Below are positions 10,851 to 22,119 of a DNA stretch of 64,000 nt, piece by piece (the first letter of the stretch is position 1; the number at the start of each line of letters is the position of its first letter). Under the pieces are notes generated by a model. It worked only from the letters and a program-made list of their open reading frames with translations. It was not told the DNA's origin and ran no database searches. The stretch lies in assembly GCA_022496205.1 (NCBI GenBank), contig WTXD01000014.1, forward strand, positions 496,001-560,000. The letters run 5' to 3'. Made by a program: the position numbers and the translations under genes. The DNA comes from Gloeopeniophorella convolvens (lineage: Eukaryota; Basidiomycota; Agaricomycetes; Russulales).

Positions 10851-13122
10851 ATGGCAGCGCAGGGCATCCTCTTGAAAGCGGCGCTGGCCGTGCTCGCCGT
10901 GCTCGTCATACGATGGCTTCTTGTTCTGAGACGCGCCTTCGCAGCAATCAGGTGTGAAACTCGCGTTTTTACTCAACTGGAGTGTTGATGTATGGCAGCC
11001 ATGTCCCCGGACGACAAGTCCAATGGATTGATCCCTTCCGCACATTCGCCCTCACTCTGGGCACTAGTTTCCCGAAGCGCGGCGCCGTTGGCTCTTACCT
11101 CAACGATTTCTCACGTATGCGTGCCTACAACCTTAATCTCATAGCTTTCTCACTCGGAACTTATAGTATACGAGTCCTATGGAAGCACCGTTATCTCCGC
11201 CATCAGGCCACTCTCCGGAAGACTCTACTATTGGATTGCAGACGCCGATGCTCTGAAGACTGTGTTCGCGGACAGGCACACCTTTCAAAAGGACGTCGAG
11301 GCCGTATGGACACAGTACACATCTTCGCGCGTTCTTGCCGCTGAATTATGCTGTCCAGTACGAAGTACTCGAAATCTACGGAAAGAACCTCGTGGGGGCT
11401 GAAGGGTCCGAGTGGAAGCGCCACAAGGCTGTCGCGTCGCCCGCTTTCAACGAGGTGAGCGTCGGAGCCAGCTGCCAGATCTAAACCTCTGGCTCACACC
11501 TCATCGCTACAGTCCAACAATGCCCTTGTTTGGGCGGAAACCCTGCACACTGTTCACGAGTGGTTCGAAGAACTAGACTCAGACATCGAACGTGATGCGA
11601 ACTCGAAGCACGACGGCGTCACTTTGGACGCCGTCCCTTATATGATCAAGGTTAGCCAGCGTAATAGAGCGACCGCCTCGGGAGCGGGTGTGTTGACACG
11701 CTCGTAGGCTACCCTTCACATCATAGCCGCCGCCGGTTTCGGCAGACGCATGTCATGGAAGGAGGAAGCCGCCCAAGTTTCCCCATATCATTCGATGAGC
11801 TTTTCGCAAGCTGTTTCCGTCACCATCCACAATCTGTTCGTCAAAGTGCTCACACCAGACTGGCTAAATTCCATCTCGTTGCTCATACCAATTCCTTGGC
11901 TTTCAAAGCGTCTTAAAGAGACCGAGGACTCTTTTGCAGAGCTGAGGTCATACCTATTGGAGATTGTGGCAGGCGCGAGGGATGCAGCCTTTTCATGGGA
12001 AGACGCTGAGAATGCTGCCCTGCTCAGGACCCTAGTCCAGGCAAATATGAACCAAGATAGCGACGTCAAGCGACTCACTGACGAGGAATTGCTCTCGGAT
12101 ATTTTTGTAAGCCTATCCAAAGTCTTGCCTTCATAGGAGATACTGAGAAGCATTAGGTTTTCTTCTTGGCCGGCCACGGTAAGCTTGAACGGCTCGGCGT
12201 CCGAATTGTGCTGAGTGCTTTGTTGTGACGTGTAGAAACTTCGGCACACACCCTAAGCTTCGCCTTAGTACTATTAGCCCTCTATCCCGAGGCCCAGCAG
12301 AAGATCTTTGACGAAACCCGCGAGCTATGGCCAGAGCGGGCTTCCACCAACGCACAGTCGGTCAGTCCGCTCGGTCTCATGGTATTTCGTGATTCACACA
12401 AGGCTCGCAGTCATACAAGGAGTCCTTCCCCAAGCTAGTATGTTCCTGATCCCTCACTAATTAACGGCCTGACGACAGGACCAGGAATACACACTGGCCA
12501 CATTCAGAGAGACTCTGCGTCTATTTCCAGCGGAAACCCGTCTCGCTAAGCTCGTAATGCAAGACACGACTGTTTCTCCCGCCCGATTTGAGGCACACAA
12601 TGATGGTCCCAACATGCATGGAGATATCCAGCGTAGCCCTGTGCACCTCCAAGAAGGCAGCGTCATTATTGCAGACATCTACGGTGTGCACACGAACCGT
12701 TAGTGGTCTAAATTGTACATACTAGTTTGAGCTCTCTTCTGACCTCCGTGTAGCGATCCATTGGGGTCCCGACTGCAAGGAGTTCAAACCCAAACGATTT
12801 ATCGATACTGAATCGTACAAATGGCCACGACATGCATGTATGCCTATTCACTGCCCTCACTGCAGTCCAGCTCTGATCACCCGCTCCGTATGAAGTCCTG
12901 GCGTTTTCTGTGGGCGCACGCGCCTGTATCGGGTCCCGCTTTTCACTCACAGAGAGCGTGTGTTTATTGGCCTGCCTTGTGCGCAGGTACGAGATTTTGC
13001 TCCCGGAGAATGTAGCACAGATGGATGCACACGAGCGCTACCGTTTGCTCACAAAGTGGACTGTTGGTGTGACTCTTGTACCGACGAACGCGATGGTGAG
13101 GCTTCGCCCGCGGACGGAGTAA
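10851..13122 (+). CDS. Cytochrome P450 monooxygenase
   Basis: Multi-exon gene beginning at ATG 10851. The first exon encodes an N-terminal membrane anchor (ALAVLAVLVIRWLLVL). Spliced segments give HVPGRQVQWIDPFR, a B/C region ending KRHKAVASPAFNE, the I-helix AGHETSAHTLSFALV with the oxygen-activating AGxET core, the K-helix ETLR (ExxR) and the haem-binding loop FSVGARACIGSRF with the thiolate cysteine. The protein ends VTLVPTNAMVRLRPRTE. Introns are 50-70 nt; at least eight are needed. All key residues are present, so it is probably active in the endoplasmic reticulum with a P450 reductase. The substrate is unknown. No biosynthetic backbone gene lies beside it. Confidence 0.9.
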
Positions 13123-13322
13123 TCTCCCTAGCTATCCCGTAGTGCGGATGATGTCGTAGAGGTGTTGTGCATAATCTCGAGGGAGTCGCGAGAGTGAGCG
13201 CGGTTCGATTTGGCAAGCCCAGCATAATCGACAGATTCAAACTCCGCTTTACCGCCTTTCCTCGTCGTGCTCGACAGCGACCACAGAACTGCACATCGTC
13301 CCCGCGGCCCCATCCAATCACC

Positions 13323-13893
13323 ATGAAACTCGTCCGGTGAGTGTGGCCCCATTGTCGCTCGCTAAGATCCCCGTGTATACGGAACTAGATTCATATCGCA
13401 GCCTCACAATCGCTAGCCTTGCTACTTACTTCGTGCCACGCTCTGAACGCAAGTGCTGACCATACGCTCCCGTGTATTTCCCAGATTCTTGATGAAACTC
13501 AACAATGAGACGGTGACCGTCGAGCTCAAAAATGGATCAATCGTGCATGGGACGATCACCGGTGCGTCTCGCTTCTCGCGTGCGTCACCGCCCGCTAACG
13601 CGTCCGCGCCCCTCCTAGGCGTCGACATGCAGATGAACACGCACCTGAAAATGGTCAAGATGACCACGCGGAACCGCGACCCGGTGTCGCTCGACTCGCT
13701 ATCCATCCGCGGCAACAACATCCGCTACTTCGTCCTGCCCGACTCGCTACCCCTCGATACACTCCTCGTCGATGATGCACCCAAGCCGAAGAACCGCAAG
13801 AAGGACGAGGCGCGCGGCCGGGGGCGCGGCGGGCGCGGGGGCGACCGTGGCCGCGGACGCCCACGCGGCAGGGGGCGGGGACGGGGCTTCTGA
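13323..13893 (+). CDS. SMD1: Small nuclear ribonucleoprotein Sm D1
   Basis: Three exons: 13323-13336 (only 14 nt), 13485-13561 and 13619-13893. The spliced protein is 121 aa, close to the 119 aa of human SmD1. It begins [20 protein letters not shown] and contains the Sm1 motif [16 protein letters not shown] and the Sm2 region [14 protein letters not shown]. It ends in an Arg-Gly tail ([15 protein letters not shown] and more) of the kind that is symmetrically dimethylated. SmD1 is a core subunit of the heptameric Sm ring on U1, U2, U4 and U5 snRNAs. Starting at a downstream ATG would remove the conserved first strand, so the 14-nt first exon decides the start. Confidence 0.95.
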
Positions 13894-14174
13894 GCGGAGC
13901 GTGGTCGGCCTGGGACGCTGCACATGCGTGCTTGCATTGGCGATTTTCCCGCCGCGTGCAGGCAGACATCCCCGAATTTTGCACACTATTGACAGTCACG
14001 CTCAAAACGTCTGGTCATGCACCGATCGATATTGTATCATCTCTTCTGTTGTTTCATTCGTAAACCTGTTGCGTAACCTGTGTTCACCTCGCATTCATCC
14101 GATGTCTGCCTGAGCCCAATATCATGGCAAGCCTCTACAGTGGGTATTCTAAAGGGAGACGCTGAGGGTGACTA

Positions 14175-15692
14175 TCATTTGCTATTAAACACAACCCAAG
14201 TAACCAGTGAGCCTATGATACCGACAGATCCCCATGCTCGAAGTAGGCGCAAGAAAGCGTCCGTCCCCTCCGTAGCCACGGATGGCACATCGTTCAACTC
14301 CTCCAAGAGTATGGATCCCGTATCGCTCACTAGATCCTGCCGATCAAAGCCTGACGTCTCCAGCGACCGGTATAGGGAAACAGTGTCGTTCTCTGCTGGA
14401 CCTGTGCTAATGACTTCGGCATGCGCGACGCCGCCGAAGAAGTCCGTGAGCAAAGTTCGCTCTAGAGGTCGGTGGAATAAGTCGGAGCGCACGCCGGCGT
14501 GCGAACGGATAATCTCTGCATCATACTTGTCGAACTGTGCACGCATCGTTAGATGGCCCGCACACAGGAGCAGTGGGACAGAGACATACGAAATCCTGCA
14601 TACTTGCGGTGCTGGTCTTGTCGATACTCTCCAAATATTCGAGAACGAAATGAGTATAACTGTCGATGACAGCGACACCGACGTCGTTGTCGTTCTCATA
14701 CTGGCGTGTCTCGTCAGTGAAAAGCCCCCATCTGGACACGTGTCGCTTACCGAGTACGAGTTCTCATGGATCTGGGAAGACCCGGTCGCGAGGATGTTGG
14801 GGGAGTAGAACTTGGAGAACATGGTGTTTGCTTGACATGTGTCAATCATGAAGAATATCTCGTTGTACCTTCTTAGAGGCTCAGCGCATCGCCGCCAGTA
14901 CGAACACAAGGCCACGCACCTCTTCTTCTGCCACATCTGCTCAAATGCGTCTGCGATGTCAAACGCGCTGATCTCCTCATTATCCTGGAACTTCAGGAAC
15001 TCGTCGCCGCCATGGCCAGTCATGTAGACGAAGATGTTCGACCGGTCGTCCGTGAGTAGGCGCTTCGAACGCGGAACGGATGGCTCCACGCGTCCTACAT
15101 GCAGACAAGATTGTGAGACGCCGCTCGAGATACATAAGACGCACGCACCAGTCAAGAGACGCAGAAAGTTCTCCACCGTGACCTCGTACCCGCGATAGTC
15201 GACCTCGATGTTCTCACCATAGAGATCAAGTGCATGGCCCTTGTTGGCGAACACACATCCAGAGAAATGGTTCCGCGAGTTACACGCCGCATCGTCGGCG
15301 AGCATGAGAATGATATTCGAGTCGGGTATGCCGAGGCGCTTCACGGTGCGGTACCTGCGGTCGCCGTCAGTTCTGCTGCTCTCCCCATTCGCCAATTCGG
15401 GGATGTGTACATTCCCAACGTGTTGGCCATGTGCTGTACACAACATTAGGCCGGATTCCGTCCCCCGTATAGTTCCACGTACGCGATAGTTGAACCAATA
15501 ACGAGACGCGCATAAGAGCACTGCCCAGTTGTTCGTGTGCGCAGACTCGGATGTCCCAGAAGCTGCAGCGCCACTGAAAAAGTTCTGGACAGCGGCTTCC
15601 TGTTCTGCATGGTCTGAAGCCTTAGCGAGTAGCAGGGCCTGCAGAACAGAAAGGAGGAAGAAAAGGGAGGACAGGCCAAGCCACATTTTCAT
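14175..15692 (-). CDS. GPI8: GPI-anchor transamidase catalytic subunit (Gpi8/PIG-K)
   Basis: Minus-strand gene from ATG 15692, starting with a signal peptide (LGLSSLFFLLSVLQALLLAKA). Exons include 15692-15483 and a tiny 23-nt exon 15433-15411 that restores HMANTLGMYRTVKRL. Then come SNIILMLADDAACN, IEVDYRGYEVTVENFLRLLTG, RSKRLLTDDRSNIFVYMTGHGG with the catalytic His, and FFMIDTCQANTMF with the catalytic Cys. After a short frame-changing intron it continues VAVIDSYTHFVLEYLES and RTLLTDFFGGV. A weak C-terminal hydrophobic segment (GIIGSLVTWVVF) ends the protein. This is a C13-family caspase-like protease that swaps C-terminal signals for GPI anchors in the ER. A single long open frame spans most introns but is not the true protein. 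Confidence 0.93.
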   Translation of the reverse strand: MKMWLGLSSLFFLLSVLQALLLAKASDHAEQEAAVQNFFSGAAASGTSESAHTNNWAVLLCASRYWFNYRVRGTIRGTESGLMLCTAHGQHVGNVHIPELANGESSRTDGDRRYRTVKRLGIPDSNIILMLADDAACNSRNHFSGCVFANKGHALDLYGENIEVDYRGYEVTVENFLRLLTGACVLCISSGVSQSCLHVGRVEPSVPRSKRLLTDDRSNIFVYMTGHGGDEFLKFQDNEEISAFDIADAFEQMWQKKRCVALCSYWRRCAEPLRRYNEIFFMIDTCQANTMFSKFYSPNILATGSSQIHENSYSVSDTCPDGGFSLTRHASMRTTTTSVSLSSTVILISFSNIWRVSTRPAPQVCRISYVSVPLLLCAGHLTMRAQFDKYDAEIIRSHAGVRSDLFHRPLERTLLTDFFGGVAHAEVISTGPAENDTVSLYRSLETSGFDRQDLVSDTGSILLEELNDVPSVATEGTDAFLRLLRAWGSVGIIGSLVTWVVFNSK

Positions 15693-15879
15693 GAGGGCAT
15701 GCCAACGCTGCAGTGGTCGTAGTTGTAGTCGATTGCGCGGGCCGCGCTTCGCAAGTGCCTGCGAGCGCTTCCGCTCCAGACCACGTTACACTATGCTCGG
15801 GGCACTGCGTCGCTCACCAATTGCAGCGGGAGATGCGATTGTCTACGTGACACAGACCAAAAAATAACTAACAACAAGG

Positions 15880-17216
15880 TCAACCCCACTGCCGCTTTCC
15901 TGGCCTTGCCCCCTCAGCCCCACTCGAGCCATATGGTGCCCCGAACCGACCCTTGCGAGCCGGCGCACTCGGCCCCGAACGTGCGTGGTGCTGCAAGTAA
16001 GGATTATTGGTCTCTGGTCGCCTTTCCGGGACTCGCTGTGGTCCCGTAGTAGTGGCAGAGGCGAAGTCGATCTTGGTGCGTTTGTTCGATGACTGGTTTG
16101 ACTCCTGTTGTTCTGACCGGGCTTTTTGGTGTGCAGCTTTGCAGTTCAACAAAGTAAGGTATAGGGAGATGCCGGAAGTTAATACAGTCCGAGGCGCCAG
16201 GGAGATAGCAGCAAAGGGCGCCCGGAAGATAGCGGTTATGCAGTGCATGTCAGACACATCGCATGTAAGGTGGAGGTGGGCACAAAGTATTAAGACGGGG
16301 GAATCCGAGGAAAGATGGGAGGGTAGACAGACCGATTTTGTCGGCAAACCAACCATCTTGCACGTCATGCGGGTCCCATATGTTCTTTGGAAAGTTCGTC
16401 GCCCGCTCATCGACGTCGACAAACTCGACCAGTTTGGCGTAAAGATGCGGGTTGCGGAATGAGCGGTTGGACATGAGAGAGTCGTTGAAATGCTTCGGCT
16501 GATCAGGGTCTCTTTTGAGCTCGTGAAACTTTGCGAGCTTGGCCTGGTGTGATATGCATCAGAACGTGCCTGCGGGACAGTGACAGTAAAGGTTCGGGTA
16601 CCTCGATGGCTGGATCGTAAGGCGCCGTGGACGCAGCAGGGATACCCCAATCTTGCACACCCATAATGGGTGGCGGTCGAAGAAGGTCGCGAATCTTCGC
16701 TAGCTCGCTGAAAGATGGGTCGTCTGACTTGTTGTCCGACGTGCTGGAGGAACTCGACGCCTCGACCTGAGTGGTTGAAGACGACGAGGGTAGCTCAACA
16801 TCCTCGGGTAACCTTGGACGAGGATGTGGTTTGCCGTGGGTCGGTCGACGGATTATTATTTGGGATTTCGTGTTCGTCGGGGGCCGCCGAGCTAGAGCGT
16901 GTAGGATTATGTACGGAAGGCTGACAAGAGGGGGACCCAACGCACCTTCTGCGGATGCGTCATTGCTAGACTTCAGCACGGAGTCCTGACGCGAACGAGG
17001 GGCACAGCCAGCCAGAGGGAAACGGCGCAAGCAAGGCCAGAAATGATGACTCTCACATTGTCGTCTGCCAGAGCCGCAGAGGGCCGCACTTTTAAGCCGT
17101 TGGACTTTTCCGTCTCGCTCTGTGAGTCTTCGCCGTCGTATGATACGAGCCCTATCCATAACGTGTCAGATGACAAATGTAGCGACGCGCTGGTTGCAGA
17201 TTTTCTCACCGTGCAT
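15880..17216 (-). CDS. HCNGP/SAP30BP-like protein
   Basis: Starts with a 7-nt exon (17216-17210, ATGCACG), then an intron with donor GTGAGA and acceptor GATAG. The result is [18 protein letters not shown], the expected acidic N-terminus of this family. The HCNGP domain follows in later exons: [39 protein letters not shown] and [17 protein letters not shown] basic, Gly/Arg-rich tail with [14 protein letters not shown] ends KRQWG. SAP30BP was first named as a SAP30-binding transcriptional regulator and has since been linked to splicing. It is probably nuclear. It is divergent from BUD13, sharing 179 bp. Confidence 0.85.
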
Positions 17217-17395
17217 GTCGAGTTGGGGAAGTGATTGTTCTCTGTTCAGCGTTGTTCAACGTTCAGTGGATGCCGCAGTCAGGTCTCAGCCGCTGGGAAA
17301 TGCCCATGTCGGGGTTCCACGTGACACACGCCTTTCCTCCGCACTCAACACACCCTCGACGAGTCAAAACCCTCCAGGGATCCTTACACACCGCC
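17217..17395. promoter_or_regulatory. Shared divergent promoter of HCNGP-like gene and BUD13
   Basis: The two start codons, at 17216 (minus) and 17396 (plus), are only 179 bp apart, so any promoter elements must be shared or interleaved. No clear TATA box was seen, as is common for housekeeping genes. Confidence 0.5.
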
Positions 17396-18453
17396 ATGTC
17401 GTCCATGAAAGCCTACTTAGCCGAGAAGTACATGTCTGGTCCCAAAGCCGACGCCATCCTCTCGCGCACCGCTCCCAAAAAGAAAAAGAAACGCAAGGGC
17501 GACACCTCCACGCCGGCGCCGGGCGGCGGTGGCGCCATGATCGTCGACGACGACGGCGGCTGGGGCACCGCCGCGCACCCGCTCGAGCCCGAGGAAGATG
17601 ACGCGGCGGAGGCGATTGTCGCGTCGGACCGCGCGTTCAAGAAGCGACGCGTCGAGGCGGGCAGCGCGGGCTGGACGACCGTGCGCGAGCCGACGCCCCC
17701 GCCTGCGCCAGACGAGCAGCCCGTTGTCGTCGCTACCACCGAGGAGGAGGCACAACCATTCCGCGGGGGCCTGCTCACGAAGAAGCAGCTGCGTACACAG
17801 CTGCCGTCCGCGCGGGATGCGCAGAAGGACGAGGAGGATGCGGCCGCCGCCGCAGCGGCGCAGGAGACGGTGTATCGCGACGCGTCTGGCCGTAAGATCG
17901 ACATGAAGCTAGAGAGGGCGGAGGCGGCGCGCAAGAAGCGTGAACGCGAGGACCGCGAGGCGCAGAAGATGGAGTGGGGCAAGGGGCTGGTGCAGCGCGA
18001 AGATATGGAGAAGCGGAGGCAGGAGGAGCAGCGCATCCGCCAGCAGGGCTTCACGCGGCATGTGGACGACGCAGACCTCAACCGCGAGCAGAAGGAACAA
18101 GACCGCTGGAACGACCCTGCGGCGGCGTTCATGACGGTGCGTTCTCACTGCGCTGTCGGCGCCGCTGAATCGTGCACTCACGCTCGCGACTTGTACACAG
18201 AAAAAGCGCTCGAAAGGACCTCGGAAACCCGAGTACACGGGCCCGCCGCCCCCACCGAACCGGTTCGGGATCAAACCTGGATACAGATGGGACGGCGTCG
18301 GTGCGTCAGCCCTAATTTATTCCACACCTAGCTCGTCGTTGACCGTATTATACAGACCGCGGAAATGGTTTCGAGAAAAAGGTCTTTCAAAAGCAAAACG
18401 AACGCAAGCGGGTGGGGACGGAAAGCCACGCATGGAGCGTCGAGGACATGTAA
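17396..18453 (+). CDS. BUD13: Pre-mRNA-splicing factor Bud13/CWC26
   Basis: Three exons, 17396-18136, 18201-18300 and 18356-18453, giving 312 aa with clean GTGCGT donors. The N-terminus is MSSMKAYLAEKYMSGPKAD, the typical Bud13 start, followed by a lysine stretch and an acidic linker. The long charged central helix contains VYRDASGRKIDMKLERAEAA and QEEQRIRQQGFTRHVDD. The conserved C-terminus reads [36 protein letters not shown] and SHAWSVEDM. Bud13 is a subunit of the RES (retention and splicing) complex on the activated spliceosome. The C-terminal block is diagnostic and complete. Confidence 0.95.
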
Positions 18454-19324
18454 CGCGTCCCACACATGCGCACTGTCCCGCCCCTCTACTCTGCTGCGCC
18501 GTACCAACCCGTTCATCCCACATCGTTATCGGTTCCCGGCAGTCCCTCCCCACGGTCTACCGTCTCCACACCACCACCTCGAACAGGATCTGCCATTTCT
18601 CGTCACACGGCTCAAGCCGTATTTGTCCCCATGCGAGCTCAAGCGTCTTCCCGTACGCCCACGGTTTGAGCGCTGTGCTCGCCCCGACCACCACCAAGTC
18701 GGCGTCTCCAACTGGCGCGAGACACGGGGAGACTCACCGCAGTGGAGGTTGTAGCCGTCGCCCTCGAGGACAAGTGGGAACGCGGTTTGCGGGAATGGGC
18801 GATGTGCATGCTGCACTGCCAATTTGGTTACAAGTTCCTGCGCATATATCTAGTGCTTATCGAAAGCAACATGGACTGCAACCCACGGAGATAGCTTGCT
18901 GGACCCGCGTGTATGCGTCATAGACATCGCGCTCGAGCGCATAAATAAAGACCGATGTGAACAAACAAGTGCGAGAATCGTCAATTGGGATAAACAACAG
19001 GGAGCTGTTGTCGAGGGTGAAGAGGATGGATGTATGCATGATGCAGCGTCTGGGTGCTGATATGCGGTGTTGGCAAGTCGCGCGGGAGGGATAAATAAAA
19101 ATGGCATCTGTCATTGCAAGATGGAGCGTCATGGTGGCATGCGCCCCGATAGATTATATACATTCCCCCTCTGCGTCCTGGCTCCCATTACAGAGCACCC
19201 GTCGCTGACAAGTAGAACAGGCAGGAGAAGCAAGAAGAGCAGAGGTAAATCGCAGCAGGCCGTATACAGAAAGCAGGGCGGAACATCGTTTTATAAGATG
19301 GTATACATACGCGGCACAGACATA
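18454..19324. other. Convergent intergenic region, nothing recognised
   Basis: About 870 bp between the stop codons of BUD13 and TUP1. Open frames here are Pro/Ser/Arg-rich and have no recognisable domain. It may contain two long 3' untranslated regions. Confidence 0.4.
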
Positions 19325-21879
19325 TCATACGGTGTTGTAACTCCCTGTAGTCGAATCCGTCAGTCACTGTGCATGACGGTCGCAAGGCGGCACGTACATA
19401 TTCGGGCGGCCCAGTCACCGCTTCCAGTAGCGAGTAGGCTCGCTGAAGGGCTTAAGTCAATCGAGATGACTGGTGCTCAAGTCAGCAGAGAGTCTACGAC
19501 AAAGGGGGACATAGACAGACCGGAGTTCTTGTGGCCCTGGAGCATGAACTGCACAATCGCGGAGCGGGAGTCCCAAAATTGCACGCCTCGGTCCTTCGAA
19601 CCAGAAACAACCCACTGTCCGTCATGTGATACTGCCACGCTGAGAACGTAGTCCTTGGTTGAGTTTGGTGTCAGCCTCCGCAGCCAGGTACAGATAGGGG
19701 ACAGCTCTATACCTTGTGGCCAAGGAAGTTCATCGTGCACGCGGTTGACGCCTTGTCACCTTCCTTCTTGACCACCTGACTGCTGCCTGGTCTGTCACCG
19801 GGGAGGAGCCCGGTGCGGAGGTCGCGTTTGGGCGCGTTGGCCAACAGCTTCCCGACGTCCCAGTATTTCAGGGTCTTATCCAAGCTCCCGCTCACAATAC
19901 CCTCGCCATCAGGCGTGAATGCGACGCTGTAGACGCTATCTTTGTGTCCCTTGAGGCGCTCGATGAGCTGGCCAGTTGCAACATCCCAGATGCGCACGGT
20001 GTTGTCCAGTGAGCCGGCGGCGACAAGACGCCCATCAGGTGAGATTGCGACGCTCGTGACGCCCGAGTCAGCTGTCTCGGTGTCCCGGTCTGCGAGGAGC
20101 TTGTTGCTCCCGTCCTGCATGTCCCAGATCCGAGTAGTGCGATCTCCCGAACCGGAAATGATCAAGCGACCATCACGTGAAAAGTCAAGCGAGTAGATCT
20201 CCTGAGTGTGCCCATCGAAGACGTTGCGGATGCGCCGTTTTGCGATGTCCCAGATCTGATACCGAAAATGCGTCGGCGGATTGATGAATATGGTGTGAGC
20301 AAGTACGGGGCAGGAGGGGCACGCACGCGGATCTGGCGATCTTCTGCGCCCGTGGCCAAGTACTTCCCGTCCGGGCTGAAACACACGCTGCGTATGTACA
20401 AGTCGCCATACTTGTTTGCTTTGTCATCCACGAGCACACTGTCCGAACAAGCTCAGCGCGCAAGCGGTGGTGCATTGCCGGGCCCACGCACCATGTCTTC
20501 GCGCCCGTTTTCGCATCGAAGATCTGCGCAGCGCGATTGCAGCCGGTAGCGAGGAACTTTCCGTCGGCGGAGAACTTCACACAGCACACCACGCTATTAC
20601 CACGCGACACGAGTGAGTGTCAGCCGCACGGAGATGAATGGAGGGAGACCGGCTCTCGCACCTCTCGTGATGGAGCGTGTGGACAAGATTCACGTCCAAT
20701 GCACGCTTGATCTTAGGGTTGAAGATGGCAAACCAGTCACTACCCTCTTTTTTGAGCTCAGGTGACACGTTGTGGGGATCAAGATCGTCCAAAAAACTGC
20801 TGTTCTCGCTTATTGGGACCAGTGCGCCCGCAGCGTCTGCAGCAGAGTTGGGTGGCGGAGGGGGTTCGCTGACGGGGGCGGAGGTCGGCGCGGTTCCTGG
20901 TCCGGAAACACCGCCACCGCTCGTGAATGGTGTCGTGGTTGAAGGAGGCGGCGGCAGGCCCGGGCCACCAGTCAGAATGCCACTAGGTGGGGCGTGGGTG
21001 GAGGCCCCAGATGGCCCTATGGACGGGCTGAAATGCTCTACAAGAATTCCAAGAATGAGTACTGGGACGATGCAAAATCACAGGATGAGCGCGCACCAGG
21101 CCGATCAGTCTTGATTCTATCGGTTTTGATTCTCTTGGGCTCGCGCTGATCGCGGTCGCGGTCCCTTTCCCGCTCGCGTTCGCGCTCTCGCTCCTTGGCC
21201 TCGCGTTCGCGTTCTCTGTCCCGTTCTCTCTCCCTGTCGAGGACGGCTCTGTCACGGTCCCTTTCACGTTCCCGTTCCCTGTCACGGTCACGGTCGCGCT
21301 CTCTGTCAAAGGCGGGGTCGCGAGGTGGCCTTCCCATGTAAGGGTCAGAATAAGGAATAGCAGGACCAGAAGTGGGCGTAGGGAGGCCCGAGGCGCCGGG
21401 ACCAACATTGACGCCGAGATTGGGAGGGACGCCGGCAGGCCCTTGGCGGGCAGCCATAAGCTCAGCCCGGAGACGGGCAATCTCCTCCTCGTACTGCTGG
21501 CGAATTTTTCCGTGTTGAGCCTCGAGGTCATAGAGACTCTGACGGATGATGTTGAGCTCGTTGACCTGGCTGGCGACTGTTGAAAGGGATTTGAAATTAA
21601 AGGGGTCCTTGGATGAGAGGTAGGAACGGACCTTTGGTATCAAACTCGTCGCGCTGTCCACGGAGATGAACGATGTCCTGGGAGAGGCCATCGAACTCGG
21701 CCCTGATGATCTCGAAGCATTCGGAGAGACGGGCGTGAGAGGGCTGCTGGGAGGGGCCCTGCGCTGGTGGGACGGTCGGCTGGAGGCTCCTATGCTGGAT
21801 AAAGGGGAGAAGAAGGTGAGACAAAGAAAAAGGGAAGGGGAAAGGGGGGACGCACGGCGTATATGTTCGAGGAGGACAT
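19325..21879 (-). CDS. TUP1: Tup1-family WD40 transcriptional co-repressor
   Basis: Exon 1 is MSSSNIYA, from ATG 21879. The Tup1 N-terminal tetramerisation region follows: [20 protein letters not shown], then [20 protein letters not shown] and [13 protein letters not shown] Pro/Gly linker leads into a long Arg-Asp/Glu repeat and RIKTDR. The middle block is [20 protein letters not shown]. Seven WD repeats follow, for example [34 protein letters not shown] and [20 protein letters not shown]. Two small C-terminal introns must be removed to obtain [20 protein letters not shown] and ARIWSYNTV, with the stop at 19325-19327. Tup1 tetramers, usually with Ssn6/Cyc8, repress genes through DNA-binding partners and histone deacetylases. 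Confidence 0.93.
21120..21310 (-). repeat. Arg-Asp/Glu low-complexity tract within TUP1
   Basis: A run of CGN-GAN codons encodes alternating Arg with Asp or Glu for about 60 residues between the coiled-coil N-terminus and the WD40 propeller. Such RD/RE tracts are highly charged linkers and are prone to slippage. Confidence 0.8.
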
Positions 21880-22119
21880 TGATGAGGGGGAGAGAGAGGA
21901 CGAGCGAGCGCCGAGTGTTGTTGCGTGCGGGCTTAAGCCTTGCCCTCGATTCGACTCGATCCACACGCTTGGCCACCTTCCCCTTCCCACGCCCCCCTCC
22001 CGCCGGCATCTCCTTTTCTGGACGCGGTCAACTTCCATTCATATCGCCGCCACCCGCTGACAACCGCCCGCCACTTCACGTCCATCACCAGTCACCGTTC
22101 GTCAAATCAACATCATCCG
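21880..22119. promoter_or_regulatory. Divergent promoter between TUP1 and its paralog
   Basis: 240 bp separate ATG 21879 (minus) and ATG 22120 (plus). The two Tup1-related genes must share or interleave promoter elements here. No clear TATA box was seen. Confidence 0.4.

Noticed and set aside
14175..15692. A single uninterrupted 505-codon frame as the Gpi8 protein
   Set aside because: The frame reads through introns: family blocks are interrupted by foreign residues after FNYR, after LLTG and after WQKKR. The region carrying SYTHFVLEYLES is in a different frame. Splicing restores the family sequence.
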